DNA of 64,000 nt from Kordiimonas sp. SCSIO 12610 (GCF_024398015.1 NZ_CP073747.1:186001-250000), one strand, 5' to 3'. Shown: positions 7,028 through 16,331, numbered from the stretch's first letter. Notes: a model not told the origin generated them from the sequence alone. Numbers and translations are program-made.

Positions 7028-9856
7028 ATGGAAGATTTAATCCTAAATGCCGAAGCAGAGGTTTCAGACCTTTATACAATACCAATAATGGTTGTTGGTG
7101 TTCGAGATGCTTTTACGCTCTCGGAAGACGGCGTTTTTGAAACTCTTTCACTTGAAGTTGCCGCTGAGCGAATATCGAAAACGCCGCACCTTCTCATAAA
7201 CCGTGTTCTAACTGCAAAGCGATTGGGCCTGCCGCGCATTATCGCTTTTGATGTGCTAGAATTATATGCGTTTGTGCGTCCGGCCCGGTTTTGCTTGCCG
7301 ACTTTGTCAGGTTTGCTCAATGCGTTAACCCTTAACGATACGATTGAAAGCGATGATGATGCGTGCCTTGCTATCCAAAAGGCTGCGGAACGCCTACTTG
7401 ATGATATTTGCTCAGAAACATATCGATACCGGGAGGGGGCAGTATCGGTTGCAACAATGATGGCAAAGGCAGGTTGGCCGTGGGGAGTGTATGTCCTCTC
7501 CGCTTTCGCTGAGACGAAGGGCGCCAATACCAAGCGAGAGCGTGATGGTTTAGCGGTTTGGCACCTTTTAGAAGAATGGGAAGATAATATACCGCCCCCA
7601 CCTGCGGGTGACGAACCTGTTTTGCCCGAAGAGTCAAAAAGTCGTTTAGCACAAATATTGGGCACAAATTCTGAAAGCCGCGAGGCACAGGTACGCTATA
7701 GTGCTGCTGCTACTCATGCCTTCAAACCGCGTGAGTTAGTGGATGGGCCGAATTTACAAATTTTGGAGGCGGGAACAGGAACCGGAAAAACCCTCGGATA
7801 TATTGCCCCCGCAAGCGTATGGGCTGAAAAAAATGATGCACCTGTTTGGCTTGCGACCTACACGAAAAACCTTCAACGCCAGCTTGATCAGGAACTGTCT
7901 AAACTATTCCCTGATCCGGTGATCAAATCTAAACGAGCGGTTATTCGAAAAGGCCGGGAAAATTATGCGTGTCTGCTAAATATCGAAGAAACATTGCGGG
8001 CAGTGATGATGCGCGGTGTATCTGACAGGGCATCAACCAATATGCCCGTGATTGATAGTGATAAAGTTCTGATGGGCTTGGTTACACGCTGGGCGCGTTT
8101 TAGCCGTGACGGAGATATGATTGGCGGTGATTTCCCCAGTTGGCTTGGTGGTCATTTTGGTTTGGGGCGCATTGCAGGATTAACCGACCGGCGTAGTGAG
8201 TGTTTATATTCAGGGTGTCAGCATTTCAGGAAATGTTTCATTGAAAAAGTAAACCGTAAGGCCCGACATGCTGATCTTGTTGTTGCAAACCACGCGCTTG
8301 TTATGGCGCAGGCTGCAATGGCTGCTGATGATCCGGATAGTCCCAAGCGGTTTGTATTTGATGAAGGGCATCATGTGTTTGATGCGGCGGACAGCGCGTT
8401 TTCTACTCATTTGTCAGGTATGGAAGGGGCTGAATTGCGGCGGTGGCTGCGCGGTAAAGAAAGTGGTGGTTCAACACGTGCAAGAGGAATACAAAACCGA
8501 ATAGAAGAATTAATTGCTGACGACCAAGAAGCACAGGAATTAATGAAAGCAGTTATTAAGGCGGCGCATATTTTGCCAACAGATAATTGGTTGGGGCGTG
8601 TAGCCTCTGCTGCGCCGAGTTCGCGGTTTGAAACCTTTCTGATGAAAGTACGCGAACAGGTTATGGCGCGCTCTGATGCTCTGGGCCCATATGGTCTCGA
8701 GGTGAGCACCGCAGATCCAGTTGAGGGGTTAACCGAAGCGGGGCTTGAATTACAGGATGCGTTGCTTGGTTTATCAAAACCGATGCTTGCACTCGCTGCA
8801 AAGCTTTTGAATAAGCTGGACGAGGAAGCTGATAGCCTTGATAGCTCGTCAAGAGGGCGGTTAGATTCGAGTGCTCGCTCCCTGAAACTGCGTGCAGATA
8901 TGGTCTCTCTTTGGGCGTCGATGGCCGAAGGAATAGGACAAAAAACGCCAGACGACTTTGTAGATTGGTTTTCTGTAGAGCGATTTGATGGGCGTGAGCG
9001 TGATATTGGCATGCATCGTCATTTTATTGACCCTAGCAAACCTTTCGCTGAGGTTGTTTTGGAACGTGCACATGGTGTGGTGATTACATCAGCAACGCTT
9101 CGTGACCGCGGGGATAAAGCCATTGACAGCGAAAATGATGAAAGCTGGAAAAGTGCAGATGCGCGGGTTGGCCTAGAGCATATATCCATAGCACCAAAAC
9201 GCCTTATGGTGCCATCGCCGTTTGATTATAAAACGCAGACAAAGTTTTTGATCGTGACTGATGTAAACAAAATGGATGCCGAACAGGTGGCTAGCGCTTA
9301 TCGCGGTCTGTTTTTGGCGTCAAATGGCGGTGCATTGGGGCTATTTACAGCGATTTCCAGATTACGTGCAACATATGACAGGTTGGCACCTCCCCTTGAT
9401 GATATGGGGATTGATCTTTACGCACAGCATGTCGATCCAATTGATACAGCGACACTTGTAGATATCTTTAGAGAAAATACAGATAGCTGTTTGCTGGGCA
9501 CCGATGCCGTACGGGACGGTGTTGACGTACCTGGCAATAGCCTGCGTTTAATTGTTTTTGACCGCGTTCCCTGGCCGCGTCCTACAATATTGCACCGCGC
9601 CCGTCGGGCGCATTTTGGTGGCCGTCATTATGATGAAATGCTCACAAGACTTAAGGTCGCACAAGCTTTTGGTCGTTTGGTAAGGCGCGCGGACGATCGG
9701 GGTGCATTTGTTATGCTTGATGGCCAGACTCCGAGCCGGATCCTAGAAGGATTGCCTGATGGTGTAGAACCGCTTCGGGTTGGTTTAAAAGATGCTATTC
9801 AAATTGTAAAAACAATGACTGAGAATAATTCAGACAGGAATGATGATTTAACTTGA
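7028..9856 (+). CDS. DinG/XPD-like superfamily 2 ATP-dependent DNA helicase
   Basis: Predicted 5'-3' DNA helicase of the Rad3/XPD/DinG group, 942 residues. An N-terminal region (about residues 1-130) with VGVRDAF, LLINRVLTAKRLGLPR and AFDVLELYAFVRPARFC resembles the alphaproteobacterial version, possibly a decayed nuclease-like domain. Walker A is GTGTGKT (about residue 249). Cysteines NYAC (about 315) and SECLYSGCQHFRKC (about 392-405) are spaced as an Fe-S cluster site. The DEGH box is at about 444, and motif VI AFGRLVRRADDRG lies near the C-terminus. GTG at 7025 and ATG at 7028 are both possible; neither has a clear ribosome-binding site. terB follows 45 bases downstream, a common alphaproteobacterial pair. 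Confidence 0.93.
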   Translation: MEDLILNAEAEVSDLYTIPIMVVGVRDAFTLSEDGVFETLSLEVAAERISKTPHLLINRVLTAKRLGLPRIIAFDVLELYAFVRPARFCLPTLSGLLNALTLNDTIESDDDACLAIQKAAERLLDDICSETYRYREGAVSVATMMAKAGWPWGVYVLSAFAETKGANTKRERDGLAVWHLLEEWEDNIPPPPAGDEPVLPEESKSRLAQILGTNSESREAQVRYSAAATHAFKPRELVDGPNLQILEAGTGTGKTLGYIAPASVWAEKNDAPVWLATYTKNLQRQLDQELSKLFPDPVIKSKRAVIRKGRENYACLLNIEETLRAVMMRGVSDRASTNMPVIDSDKVLMGLVTRWARFSRDGDMIGGDFPSWLGGHFGLGRIAGLTDRRSECLYSGCQHFRKCFIEKVNRKARHADLVVANHALVMAQAAMAADDPDSPKRFVFDEGHHVFDAADSAFSTHLSGMEGAELRRWLRGKESGGSTRARGIQNRIEELIADDQEAQELMKAVIKAAHILPTDNWLGRVASAAPSSRFETFLMKVREQVMARSDALGPYGLEVSTADPVEGLTEAGLELQDALLGLSKPMLALAAKLLNKLDEEADSLDSSSRGRLDSSARSLKLRADMVSLWASMAEGIGQKTPDDFVDWFSVERFDGRERDIGMHRHFIDPSKPFAEVVLERAHGVVITSATLRDRGDKAIDSENDESWKSADARVGLEHISIAPKRLMVPSPFDYKTQTKFLIVTDVNKMDAEQVASAYRGLFLASNGGALGLFTAISRLRATYDRLAPPLDDMGIDLYAQHVDPIDTATLVDIFRENTDSCLLGTDAVRDGVDVPGNSLRLIVFDRVPWPRPTILHRARRAHFGGRHYDEMLTRLKVAQAFGRLVRRADDRGAFVMLDGQTPSRILEGLPDGVEPLRVGLKDAIQIVKTMTENNSDRNDDLT

Positions 9857-9901
9857 GGGAATTTCATCCTCGGTCTAGCTTGCGAAAAAAAGGAGTGTGC
9901 A

Positions 9902-10318
9902 ATGTCCACAATTACCCCTGAAACTGCCCTTGTTTACACAATGGTTGTTGTCTCGGCTTCTGATGATGAAATGACCGATAGCGAGCTTACCCGTATGACG
10001 GGTCTTGTTGGTTATTTACCAGCATTTACAAATTACAATGTTGAACGTTTGCGGATTGATACTGCAAGCTGCATAGAAATCCTTCAAAGCGAAGAGGGTT
10101 TGGATGCTGTGCTTGGCCTTATTGAAGAGGCGATTGATGATACGCATACTGACTTGGTGTATGCGCTTGCCTGTGAGATTGCGGCATCGGATGGCGCGCT
10201 TAGTCAGGAGGAGTTAAGGCTTCTCGAAATGTTCCGTCATTATCTGGATATTGACCGTTTGACAGCAGCAGCGATTGAACGCGGTATTGCAGCGCGGCAA
10301 AAAACATTTGCTGCCTAA
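9902..10318 (+). CDS. TerB-family protein
   Basis: A 138-residue all-helical protein of the TerB (tellurite-resistance B-like) family, probably cytosolic. It shows the acidic helix-loop repeat typical of TerB: ASDDEMTDSELTRM near residue 20 and ASDGALSQEELRLLEM near residue 100, Asp-rich loops that can bind divalent metal. No other ter genes are nearby, so tellurite resistance should not be inferred; TerB-like proteins are general metal or stress scaffolds. An AAGGAG site precedes the ATG. Probably co-transcribed with the upstream helicase; a hairpin terminator follows. Confidence 0.88.
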   Translation: MSTITPETALVYTMVVVSASDDEMTDSELTRMTGLVGYLPAFTNYNVERLRIDTASCIEILQSEEGLDAVLGLIEEAIDDTHTDLVYALACEIAASDGALSQEELRLLEMFRHYLDIDRLTAAAIERGIAARQKTFAA

Positions 10319-10328
10319 TAGATAGTAA

Positions 10329-10355
10329 GGGGCTGGAGTTAACCAGCCTCTTTAT
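10329..10355 (+). terminator. Hairpin terminator after terB-like gene
   Basis: GGGGCTGG (10329-10336) and CCAGCCTC (10343-10350) form a GC-rich stem with a 6-base loop, followed by TTTAT. It overlaps the last codons of the convergent TPR gene. Confidence 0.7.
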
Positions 10356-11148
10356 CAAAATCATAAGCCGGTTGCTTGGTACCCCATTTGGTAATTCCAA
10401 AAAATGGACTTAATTGGTCAAGCATTTTCTTGATAGCTTTTGACTTTCCGGCTTCGATAACAGGACGCAATTGTTTCGCACGTTCCTGCACCATTTCCTC
10501 AAAAGCAAAACCGGGCTTTAATTCTAATAATGTATCAATTTCCTGAAGGGCTTGAGCGCGTTCCGCTTTTTTTCCGCGTGCAAGATAACGGATATATTCG
10601 AACTTCAATGGAATATCGAGTGTTCCTGAATTAACGGCTTTATCAAATTGTGTCTTGGCTTTGCTTCTTCTTGCACCCAAGGCAACGCGCGCAAGAAATC
10701 CTGCCGCAGCAACTTCTGAGTGCCAGCCGCCCAGCGCGCCATTAGCGAGTGCATGATCAGGGTTTTTCTCTAGGATTTGTTCAATCTGTTTTCTCGACTT
10801 TGTCGCAAGTGAAGGGCTGTTTAATCTTTTACCTTCAAAACCAAGCGCCATTGCGTAACTCATACGCGCGATAACATGGTCAGGGTCTTTATCTATGGCT
10901 TTCTGGCAGGATGTAATTGCCTCATGAAGCGCTGATATTGCTTCGTCACCTTGTCTTTGAAAGCCACCGATGACCAGGTTTGACCTACAGTTTAGTGTTA
11001 AGCTATCAGCACTATCATCAGTTGCCGATGCGGCAACCGCGGCTTCAAAGTTACCGTCTCTAAATTCGTTCCAACCGACAGCATTTTCTTGCGCCAAAAC
11101 AGATGTTGATAAAATACCAATTAGTGATGCGGTGATAAATACTTTCAT
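10339..11148 (-). CDS. Periplasmic TPR-repeat protein
   Basis: A 269-residue exported protein of unknown specific role. Signal peptide about residues 1-19 (hydrophobic core then SVLAQ). Helical TPR-type repeats occupy about residues 25-230, for example SCQKAIDKDPDHVIARMSYA and QIEQILEKNPDHALANGAL, with the D/N-P-D-H-turn consensus. The tail is basic and lacks a membrane anchor. TPR proteins of this type are usually scaffolds in the envelope. A GAGG site lies 8 bases before the ATG. No evident operon partner; it faces terB and follows trkH on the same strand. Confidence 0.85.
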   Translation of the reverse strand: MKVFITASLIGILSTSVLAQENAVGWNEFRDGNFEAAVAASATDDSADSLTLNCRSNLVIGGFQRQGDEAISALHEAITSCQKAIDKDPDHVIARMSYAMALGFEGKRLNSPSLATKSRKQIEQILEKNPDHALANGALGGWHSEVAAAGFLARVALGARRSKAKTQFDKAVNSGTLDIPLKFEYIRYLARGKKAERAQALQEIDTLLELKPGFAFEEMVQERAKQLRPVIEAGKSKAIKKMLDQLSPFFGITKWGTKQPAYDFDKEAG

Positions 11149-11214
11149 GGTTCATGCCTCAATATTCATATTGCTAGCATATAAGGTACGCGAAAAAACA
11201 TGAACATGATCATA

Positions 11215-11233
11215 ACGAAACCGCGGGTTTCGT
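11215..11233 (-). terminator. GC-rich hairpin downstream of trkH
   Basis: ACGAAACC (11215-11222), loop GCG, GGTTTCGT (11226-11233) form a perfect 8-bp stem 19 bases after the trkH stop. There is no immediate T-run on the minus strand, so it may be a weak terminator, an mRNA-stabilising hairpin or a protein site in the TPR-gene promoter. Confidence 0.4.
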
Positions 11234-11251
11234 AACAATTGCGTTAGTTTG

Positions 11252-12700
11252 CTATCCGCGCCAGAAGGTAGGTGTGAAAAGAACGAGTACAGCAAACAGC
11301 TCTAGCCTGCCAATTAACATCGTAAATGACAAAAGCCATTTTGCAGTATCCGGGAGCGGTTTAAACGTTCCTGCTGGTCCAATAATATCCCCGAGGCCAG
11401 GTCCAACATTTGCGAGTGCCGTCCCCACGCCTGAAAATGCAGTAACCCAATCGACACCGGTTAAGGATATTAAAAACGTTAGTGCAATCAAAATAACAAA
11501 AAATAATATTAAAAAGCTTAAAACTGAGCTTTGGACGTCTCTCGCTATGGGGCTTCCGTTGTACCGTGGGATAAAGACACCATTTGGTTGGATTGTCTTA
11601 TTGATCCATGCCTTCATGGACTTAAAAAGTACCTGAAAGCGGAAGATTTTAATGCCACAGCTCGTTGAACCCGCGCAGCCGCCAATGAACATAACAAAGA
11701 AAAATAATGTAACGGAAAAGCTGCCCCATTGACCGTAGTCTGTGCTGGCATAGCCTGTGCCTGTCATAATGGAGACAATATTAAACCCGCCATAACGAAG
11801 GGCTTCGGTAATGGTGAAACCCTTAAAAACCATCAACCAAACAGCCACTACAAGAATGAGGGTGAGCAGCGCGATAAGAAAGGTTTTAACCTGTTGGTCT
11901 CGCCATAATGCCAGTGTTCGTCCCCTTAAAACTTGAAGGTATAAAATAAAAGGTAGTGAGCCTATTAGAATAAAAGTCATCGAGACCATCTCGACAGCAA
12001 CACTATCATATTGGCCAATGGATGCATCAGAGGTGGAGAAACCGCCTGTTGCAATCGATGTCATGGCGTGAACGATGGCGTCAAACGGGCTTAGGCCCAC
12101 GAGCATCATCAAAATTGCGCAAATGGCGGTAAAGGCAACATAGAGACCAGAAATTGCACCAGAAATTTGCCCGGCGCGGGGTAATATTTTTTCGGACGTG
12201 TCAAAGCTTTCGGTTTTAAAAAGCTGCATCCCACCGATTTGCAGCATTGGTAATATTGCAATTGCCATCACCACAACGCCAATACCCCCAAGCCATTGAA
12301 GAATAGCCCGCCATAACAAAATTCCAGGGGGAGCGTCATCAAGGCCAACAATGACCGTAGAGCCTGTGGTTGTGAGGCCGCTCATGGCTTCAAAATAAGC
12401 GTCAGTATAACTAAGGTCCAAGATAGAAAAGGCCATCGGTAGTGCGGCAATAGCGGGTAGAATAATCCATACGGAAATTGTTAAAAGAAAAGCCTGCCGA
12501 AGGTTTAATTGTTTGTTGCTGCCCTGTGTTGCCAGCATCATCATAATGCCAAATGATCCACTGACGAACATCGCAATCAAAAATGTAGGCCAATCCGGGT
12601 GGCCAAAAAACAAATCAACAAGAGCCGGTATCAGCATACTAACGGCAAGCATGCAAACAAAGGCACCAAGTGCATAAAAAACTGGTCTTAAATCCAGCAA
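11252..12700 (-). CDS. trkH: Trk-type potassium uptake protein, membrane subunit TrkH
   Basis: Potassium-translocating subunit of the Trk system in the inner membrane, 482 residues with about ten transmembrane helices. The four selectivity-filter-like segments are visible: SGLTTTGST, SIATGGFST, GTGYASTD and NVGPGLGDI. It needs a cytosolic TrkA subunit, which is not in this window. The start is TTG at 12700: the next Met is inside helix 1, and TTAGGGAAG lies 7 bases upstream, overlapping the apaG stop. It lies 11 bases after apaG and is probably co-transcribed with it. Confidence 0.95.
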   Translation of the reverse strand: MLDLRPVFYALGAFVCMLAVSMLIPALVDLFFGHPDWPTFLIAMFVSGSFGIMMMLATQGSNKQLNLRQAFLLTISVWIILPAIAALPMAFSILDLSYTDAYFEAMSGLTTTGSTVIVGLDDAPPGILLWRAILQWLGGIGVVVMAIAILPMLQIGGMQLFKTESFDTSEKILPRAGQISGAISGLYVAFTAICAILMMLVGLSPFDAIVHAMTSIATGGFSTSDASIGQYDSVAVEMVSMTFILIGSLPFILYLQVLRGRTLALWRDQQVKTFLIALLTLILVVAVWLMVFKGFTITEALRYGGFNIVSIMTGTGYASTDYGQWGSFSVTLFFFVMFIGGCAGSTSCGIKIFRFQVLFKSMKAWINKTIQPNGVFIPRYNGSPIARDVQSSVLSFLILFFVILIALTFLISLTGVDWVTAFSGVGTALANVGPGLGDIIGPAGTFKPLPDTAKWLLSFTMLIGRLELFAVLVLFTPTFWRG

Positions 12701-12711
12701 ACAACGCTTCC

Positions 12712-13137
12712 CTAATTGATGTTCATTTCGCAGTGGGGGCTATCTAGTGAAAATGTTGGAACAGTGACGTCAAAGAGGTCACGGTCACCGCGCCGCATTT
12801 GGTAGCTACCCCGCATAAAGCCAGTTGGTGTTTCAAGCGGTGTACCGCTTGTGTAAATAAACTCCTGGCTTGGCTCAAGATACGGTTGCTCGCCGATAAC
12901 TCCAGGCCCCTGCACTTCCTTTGTGACGCCTTGACCATCTGTTATAATCCAATGCCGGTTCAAAAGCTGGACAGTTTCATCACTTTCATTGATGACTTTG
13001 ACACGGTAAGCCCAAAAATACTCGTTATTTTCAGGCTTTGAATGTTCTGTCAGGAAATAGGATTGTACCGCAACCCTGATGTTTTCGGTTACTTCTTCAA
13101 ACGTTAAAACGCCGTCGATATGGTCTTCATTATCCAA
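12712..13137 (-). CDS. apaG: ApaG (Co2+/Mg2+ efflux-associated) protein
   Basis: A 141-residue DUF525 protein with an immunoglobulin-like beta sandwich; the name comes from linkage to apaH in enteric bacteria and its biochemical role is unsettled. Diagnostic stretches are FWAYRVKVINES, VQLLNRHWIITDG, QGPGVIGEQPYLEP and TPTGFMRGSYQM. The start must be TTG at 13137: no Met occurs before the C-terminal third, and a GGAG site sits 7 bases upstream. It lies between metZ (17 bases upstream) and trkH (11 bases downstream), all leftward, so the three look like one transcript. Confidence 0.95.
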   Translation of the reverse strand: MDNEDHIDGVLTFEEVTENIRVAVQSYFLTEHSKPENNEYFWAYRVKVINESDETVQLLNRHWIITDGQGVTKEVQGPGVIGEQPYLEPSQEFIYTSGTPLETPTGFMRGSYQMRRGDRDLFDVTVPTFSLDSPHCEMNIN

Positions 13138-13154
13138 CGCAATTCTCCGTGCCT

Positions 13155-14363
13155 TTAAAGGCCTGCCTTTTCAAGTGCCTGCATAACATCATTCACTAAA
13201 TCATCACCGTCTTCAAGGCCGCAGGAAAAACGAATTAAACCGGGTGTTATCCCGAGCTCTAGCCGTGCGTCTTCTTGAAGTGCCTTATGGGTCGTGCTCC
13301 ATGGGTGGGTGGCGATTGACCTTGCTTCCCCTAGATTGTTAGAAATATCAACAATTTCAAGGCTGTTCATAAATTTGAAGGCCTGGTCCCGTCCGCCAGG
13401 TAGTTCGAACGCGATCATAGTGCCGCCCCGCGTCATTTGTTGTGCAGCCAGGTCACGGTCACGGAAGGTGGTGAGCGATGGATGGCGAACATCATCTAGT
13501 TTGTCGCTAATATTTGCAGCGATTTGTTCCGCATTATCACACATTGCATTGACCCTGAGGCCCAATGTTTCAAGTCCTTTTAGCATTATCCATGCATTGA
13601 ACGGTGACATAGCACACCCTGTGTGCCGGTAAAATGGGTATAGAAATTCTTCGTCAAACGCATGATCTGTCAGGATCATACCGCCCAAACAGCGTCCTTG
13701 GCCGTCAATATGTTTTGTTGTGGAGTAACAAACAATATCAGCGCCAAAATCCATTGGTTTTTGCAGGATCGGTGTTGCAAATACATTATCAACAACCAAT
13801 TTAGCACCATTTTCGTGCGCAATATCAGCAACAGCCTTAAGGTCAACAATTTCAAGTGTTGGATTAGCAGGGGTTTCCAGAAACAAAACCTTGGTGTTGC
13901 TTTGAACGCCGTTTTTCCAAGCGTCAATATCAGTACCGTCGATTACGGTAGTTTCAATACCATACCGCGGCAACAATTCATCCATTAACCACCGGCAAGA
14001 CCCAAAAAGGGCACGAGCACCAAGCACATGATCCCCCGCCTTTAATTGGCAGAGAAGTGCAGCGGTCATAGCGGCCATGCCAGTAGCTGTAGCGCGGCCA
14101 ATATCCGCCCCTTCGATAAGGGCCATACGCTCTTCGAACATGCTAACTGTTGGATTAGTCTGCCGTGAGTATGTGAACCCTTCTGAGCGTCCATCAAATC
14201 GTGCTTCGGCTTCCTCGGCGGTTTCATAGGCAAATGCAGATGTCAGGAATAATGCCTCGCCCATTTCATCAAAGTTCGATCGCATAGACCCTGCCCGCAC
14301 CAATTGCGTTTGGTTTGACCATTTTGATGTGATTTTGCGATCTATCGCTGATCTATGTTTCAT
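13155..14363 (-). CDS. metZ: O-succinylhomoserine sulfhydrylase
   Basis: PLP-dependent enzyme that makes homocysteine directly from O-succinylhomoserine and sulfide in methionine synthesis. It is 402 residues of the Cys/Met-metabolism fold. The PLP phosphate site is in ATATGMAAMTAAL (about residues 91-103), the ring-binding Asp is in LVVDNVFATP (D192) and the Schiff-base lysine is K217 in YSTTKHIDGQGR. The sequence SRQTNPTV and GQGRCLGG favour MetZ over cystathionine gamma-synthase or beta-lyase, though paralogue specificity cannot be proven. AAGGGAA precedes ATG. No recognisable SAM riboswitch is seen in the leader. Confidence 0.92.
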   Translation of the reverse strand: MKHRSAIDRKITSKWSNQTQLVRAGSMRSNFDEMGEALFLTSAFAYETAEEAEARFDGRSEGFTYSRQTNPTVSMFEERMALIEGADIGRATATGMAAMTAALLCQLKAGDHVLGARALFGSCRWLMDELLPRYGIETTVIDGTDIDAWKNGVQSNTKVLFLETPANPTLEIVDLKAVADIAHENGAKLVVDNVFATPILQKPMDFGADIVCYSTTKHIDGQGRCLGGMILTDHAFDEEFLYPFYRHTGCAMSPFNAWIMLKGLETLGLRVNAMCDNAEQIAANISDKLDDVRHPSLTTFRDRDLAAQQMTRGGTMIAFELPGGRDQAFKFMNSLEIVDISNNLGEARSIATHPWSTTHKALQEDARLELGITPGLIRFSCGLEDGDDLVNDVMQALEKAGL

Positions 14364-14509
14364 TGGGATATTCCCTTACGTATACCTATAAGTGGCTGTA
14401 ATATTTTGAGGCGACTAAGTGGCCTTGTTCGCAGGCGTTCGTCAAGCGTTGTTATTTGTTTTTTTTCCGATTATATCGAAAGCATAGTGTTTTTATCAGG
14501 ATGAAGAAA

Positions 14510-14854
14510 ATGAGTTTAACAATCTGGCATAATCCCCGTTGTAGTAAATCCCGTCAAACCCTCGCTTTGATTGAAGAAAAAGGCCTAACACCTGAGGTGC
14601 GTTTATATTTAGATGATGCACCAACAGCGGAAGACATTAAAAATGTCCTTGATATGCTTGGTATAGAACCTCGGGCATTGATGCGAACAGGCGAAGCAGA
14701 TTATAAAGACCAAGGTCTCTCGAGTGTGTCTGATCATGATGCCTTGATCGAGGCTATGGTTAAAACACCTAAGCTGATTGAGCGGCCTGTTGTAATTAAG
14801 GATGGGCAAGCGCGCCTCGGCCGCCCACCAGAAAATGTTCTCGAAATTCTCTGA
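14510..14854 (+). CDS. ArsC/YfgD-like glutaredoxin-dependent reductase
   Basis: A 114-residue thioredoxin-fold protein of the ArsC (arsenate reductase, glutaredoxin-linked) family. The catalytic Cys is C11 in WHNPRCSKSRQ, and three arginines expected in the arsenate site are present in ALMRTGE (R59), LIERPVV (R92) and ARLGRPPE (R102 or R105). Without other ars genes nearby, it is more like the housekeeping YfgD group, and arsenate may not be its true substrate. The ATG at 14510 is chosen because AGGA lies 8 bases upstream and the fold starts there; longer in-frame readings have no site. Confidence 0.9.
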   Translation: MSLTIWHNPRCSKSRQTLALIEEKGLTPEVRLYLDDAPTAEDIKNVLDMLGIEPRALMRTGEADYKDQGLSSVSDHDALIEAMVKTPKLIERPVVIKDGQARLGRPPENVLEIL

Positions 14855-14875
14855 TTTTTATAAGAACAATTTTGT

Positions 14876-16213
14876 TCAACTCAGTCCTGATTTCAGTTTT
14901 GGATAGTGAACTGCTTGAGCCAATCCACGTGAGAGCATAAATATCCCGAGGGCGAACCATATCCCGCAAAGACCAAAGCGCGTTGAGAGTGGGAATACGA
15001 CAATCAGGAAAACAAAAAAGGCAATAGCCATGGTAATCATCATGGCTTTGCTTGCTGTGGCGCCGATATATATTCCATCAAACTGAAAGCACCAAACCGA
15101 GGCAATTGGAAGCGCGATTATGGCCGGCATGGCAGTCGTGGCAACGTTTTTTATTGCGCTGATATCAGTAAGGGTGTTGATGATATAGTGCCCAAGACCC
15201 CAAAAAATTACTGAATATAACAGTGCAGCAATAATAGCCCAGAAAAAGCCTAAGCGAACCCATGTTTCGAAGGCTCGTTTCTTTCTTGCTCCAAACGCAG
15301 CTCCAGCAAGTGCTTCTGCTGAATAGGCAAACCCGTCTAACCCCAAACTGATCAGCATAAAGAATGTTGAGAGAATTTGACTCGCTGCCAATTCTACTGA
15401 ACCGATCTGCCCGGCCTGCCTTGTTACAATAGAGAGCACCGTGATCAGAAGAAGTGTCCTGATCATCAGGTAAAAATTTGTGCTCATGAGGGCTTTAAAG
15501 GCGTTGTAATTCCAGATTAGTTTCGACGATATGGGTTTGCTGAGCGATTTAAAATTAATATGCTTAACGATAAGGCCTAGGGCAATTGAGGCCGTGATGG
15601 CTTCAGCGATTAACGTTCCAAGAGCGACGCCAGCAACATCCATTTTAAGGCCAATGACAAAAATCAGGTTAAGGCACATATTGCTTATGTTCAGAACCAG
15701 CTGAAGAACGAGAACTGATTTGGCTTTTGATACACCAATTAAAAACCCATTTGCAGTATATAAGAAAAGGGTGAAGGGTGCTGCCCAGATGCGAATATCA
15801 TAATAGGCAGTCACGGATATATGCACAGTTTCGGGTGGGTGCAGCGCCCATAGTGCAGCTTTAAGAATAAGCGGCTGAAATAGAAGCAGCACTATTGCAA
15901 TTACCAGTCCGATTATTGATGATCGAATGAAAAGTTGCGCCAGAAGATTTTTGTTTTTCTGACCATATGCCTGTGCTGCGTGCCCCGTGGTTCCCATACG
16001 CAGAAATCCAAAGGCCCAGAATATATAGGTAAAAATTGTTGACCCGATAGCAATCGCCGCAAGATATTCTGCCTTGGGCAAATGCCCAATTGCCCATGTA
16101 TCAACTAACCCGACGATAGGAGCTGTTGAGTTAGCAACAATAGCGGGACCCGCAATTTGCCATATTTTCTTATGTGGGTTAGCAGTGTCAGTCAAATTAT
16201 CAATCCGACGCAA
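14876..16213 (-). CDS. MATE-family efflux transporter, DinF type
   Basis: Inner-membrane multidrug and toxin extrusion transporter, 445 residues and 12 predicted transmembrane helices. The N-terminal IAGPAIVANSTAPIVGLVDT followed by GHL is characteristic of the DinF subgroup, driven by H+ or Na+. The internal repeat (AGPAI-like halves, with the second half near residue 235) supports the MATE fold. The substrate is unknown. The start is TTG at 16213: no ATG or GTG occurs before helix 3 in this frame, an upstream stop limits it, and CAGG lies 5 bases before. Convergent with the ArsC-like gene, divergent from the deacetylase-like gene. Confidence 0.93.
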   Translation of the reverse strand: MRRIDNLTDTANPHKKIWQIAGPAIVANSTAPIVGLVDTWAIGHLPKAEYLAAIAIGSTIFTYIFWAFGFLRMGTTGHAAQAYGQKNKNLLAQLFIRSSIIGLVIAIVLLLFQPLILKAALWALHPPETVHISVTAYYDIRIWAAPFTLFLYTANGFLIGVSKAKSVLVLQLVLNISNMCLNLIFVIGLKMDVAGVALGTLIAEAITASIALGLIVKHINFKSLSKPISSKLIWNYNAFKALMSTNFYLMIRTLLLITVLSIVTRQAGQIGSVELAASQILSTFFMLISLGLDGFAYSAEALAGAAFGARKKRAFETWVRLGFFWAIIAALLYSVIFWGLGHYIINTLTDISAIKNVATTAMPAIIALPIASVWCFQFDGIYIGATASKAMMITMAIAFFVFLIVVFPLSTRFGLCGIWFALGIFMLSRGLAQAVHYPKLKSGLS

Positions 16214-16331
16214 TAAAACCTGACGGCATACAATATCGTATCAACCTAGATAGTTTCCTGCATACATGCATTTGATATAAGAATAAACTCGATAACGTCC
16301 TGAATAAACGATTTTTGAAAACAGATACAGC

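Noticed and set aside
7072-7665. 197-codon open frame on the minus strand
   Set aside because: Lies wholly inside the helicase gene and lacks any domain; Ser/Arg-rich shadow frame.
8407-9012. 201-codon open frame on the minus strand
   Set aside because: Shadow of the helicase coding strand; composition typical of the complementary frame.
9902-10318. Tellurite-resistance operon
   Set aside because: Only a TerB-like gene is present; no terA, terC, terD or terE nearby.
14364-14509. SAM-II riboswitch or similar upstream of metZ
   Set aside because: The leader has only 4-bp pairings and none of the conserved SAM-II loop sequence; no class could be supported.
14510-14854. Arsenic-resistance locus
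   Set aside because: No arsR, arsB or acr3 near; the protein is better seen as a housekeeping YfgD-like reductase.
14855-14895. GAACAATTTTGTTC inverted repeat as a terminator
   Set aside because: Only 6 bp of A+T-rich stem with a two-base loop, unstable as an RNA hairpin; left out of the feature list.
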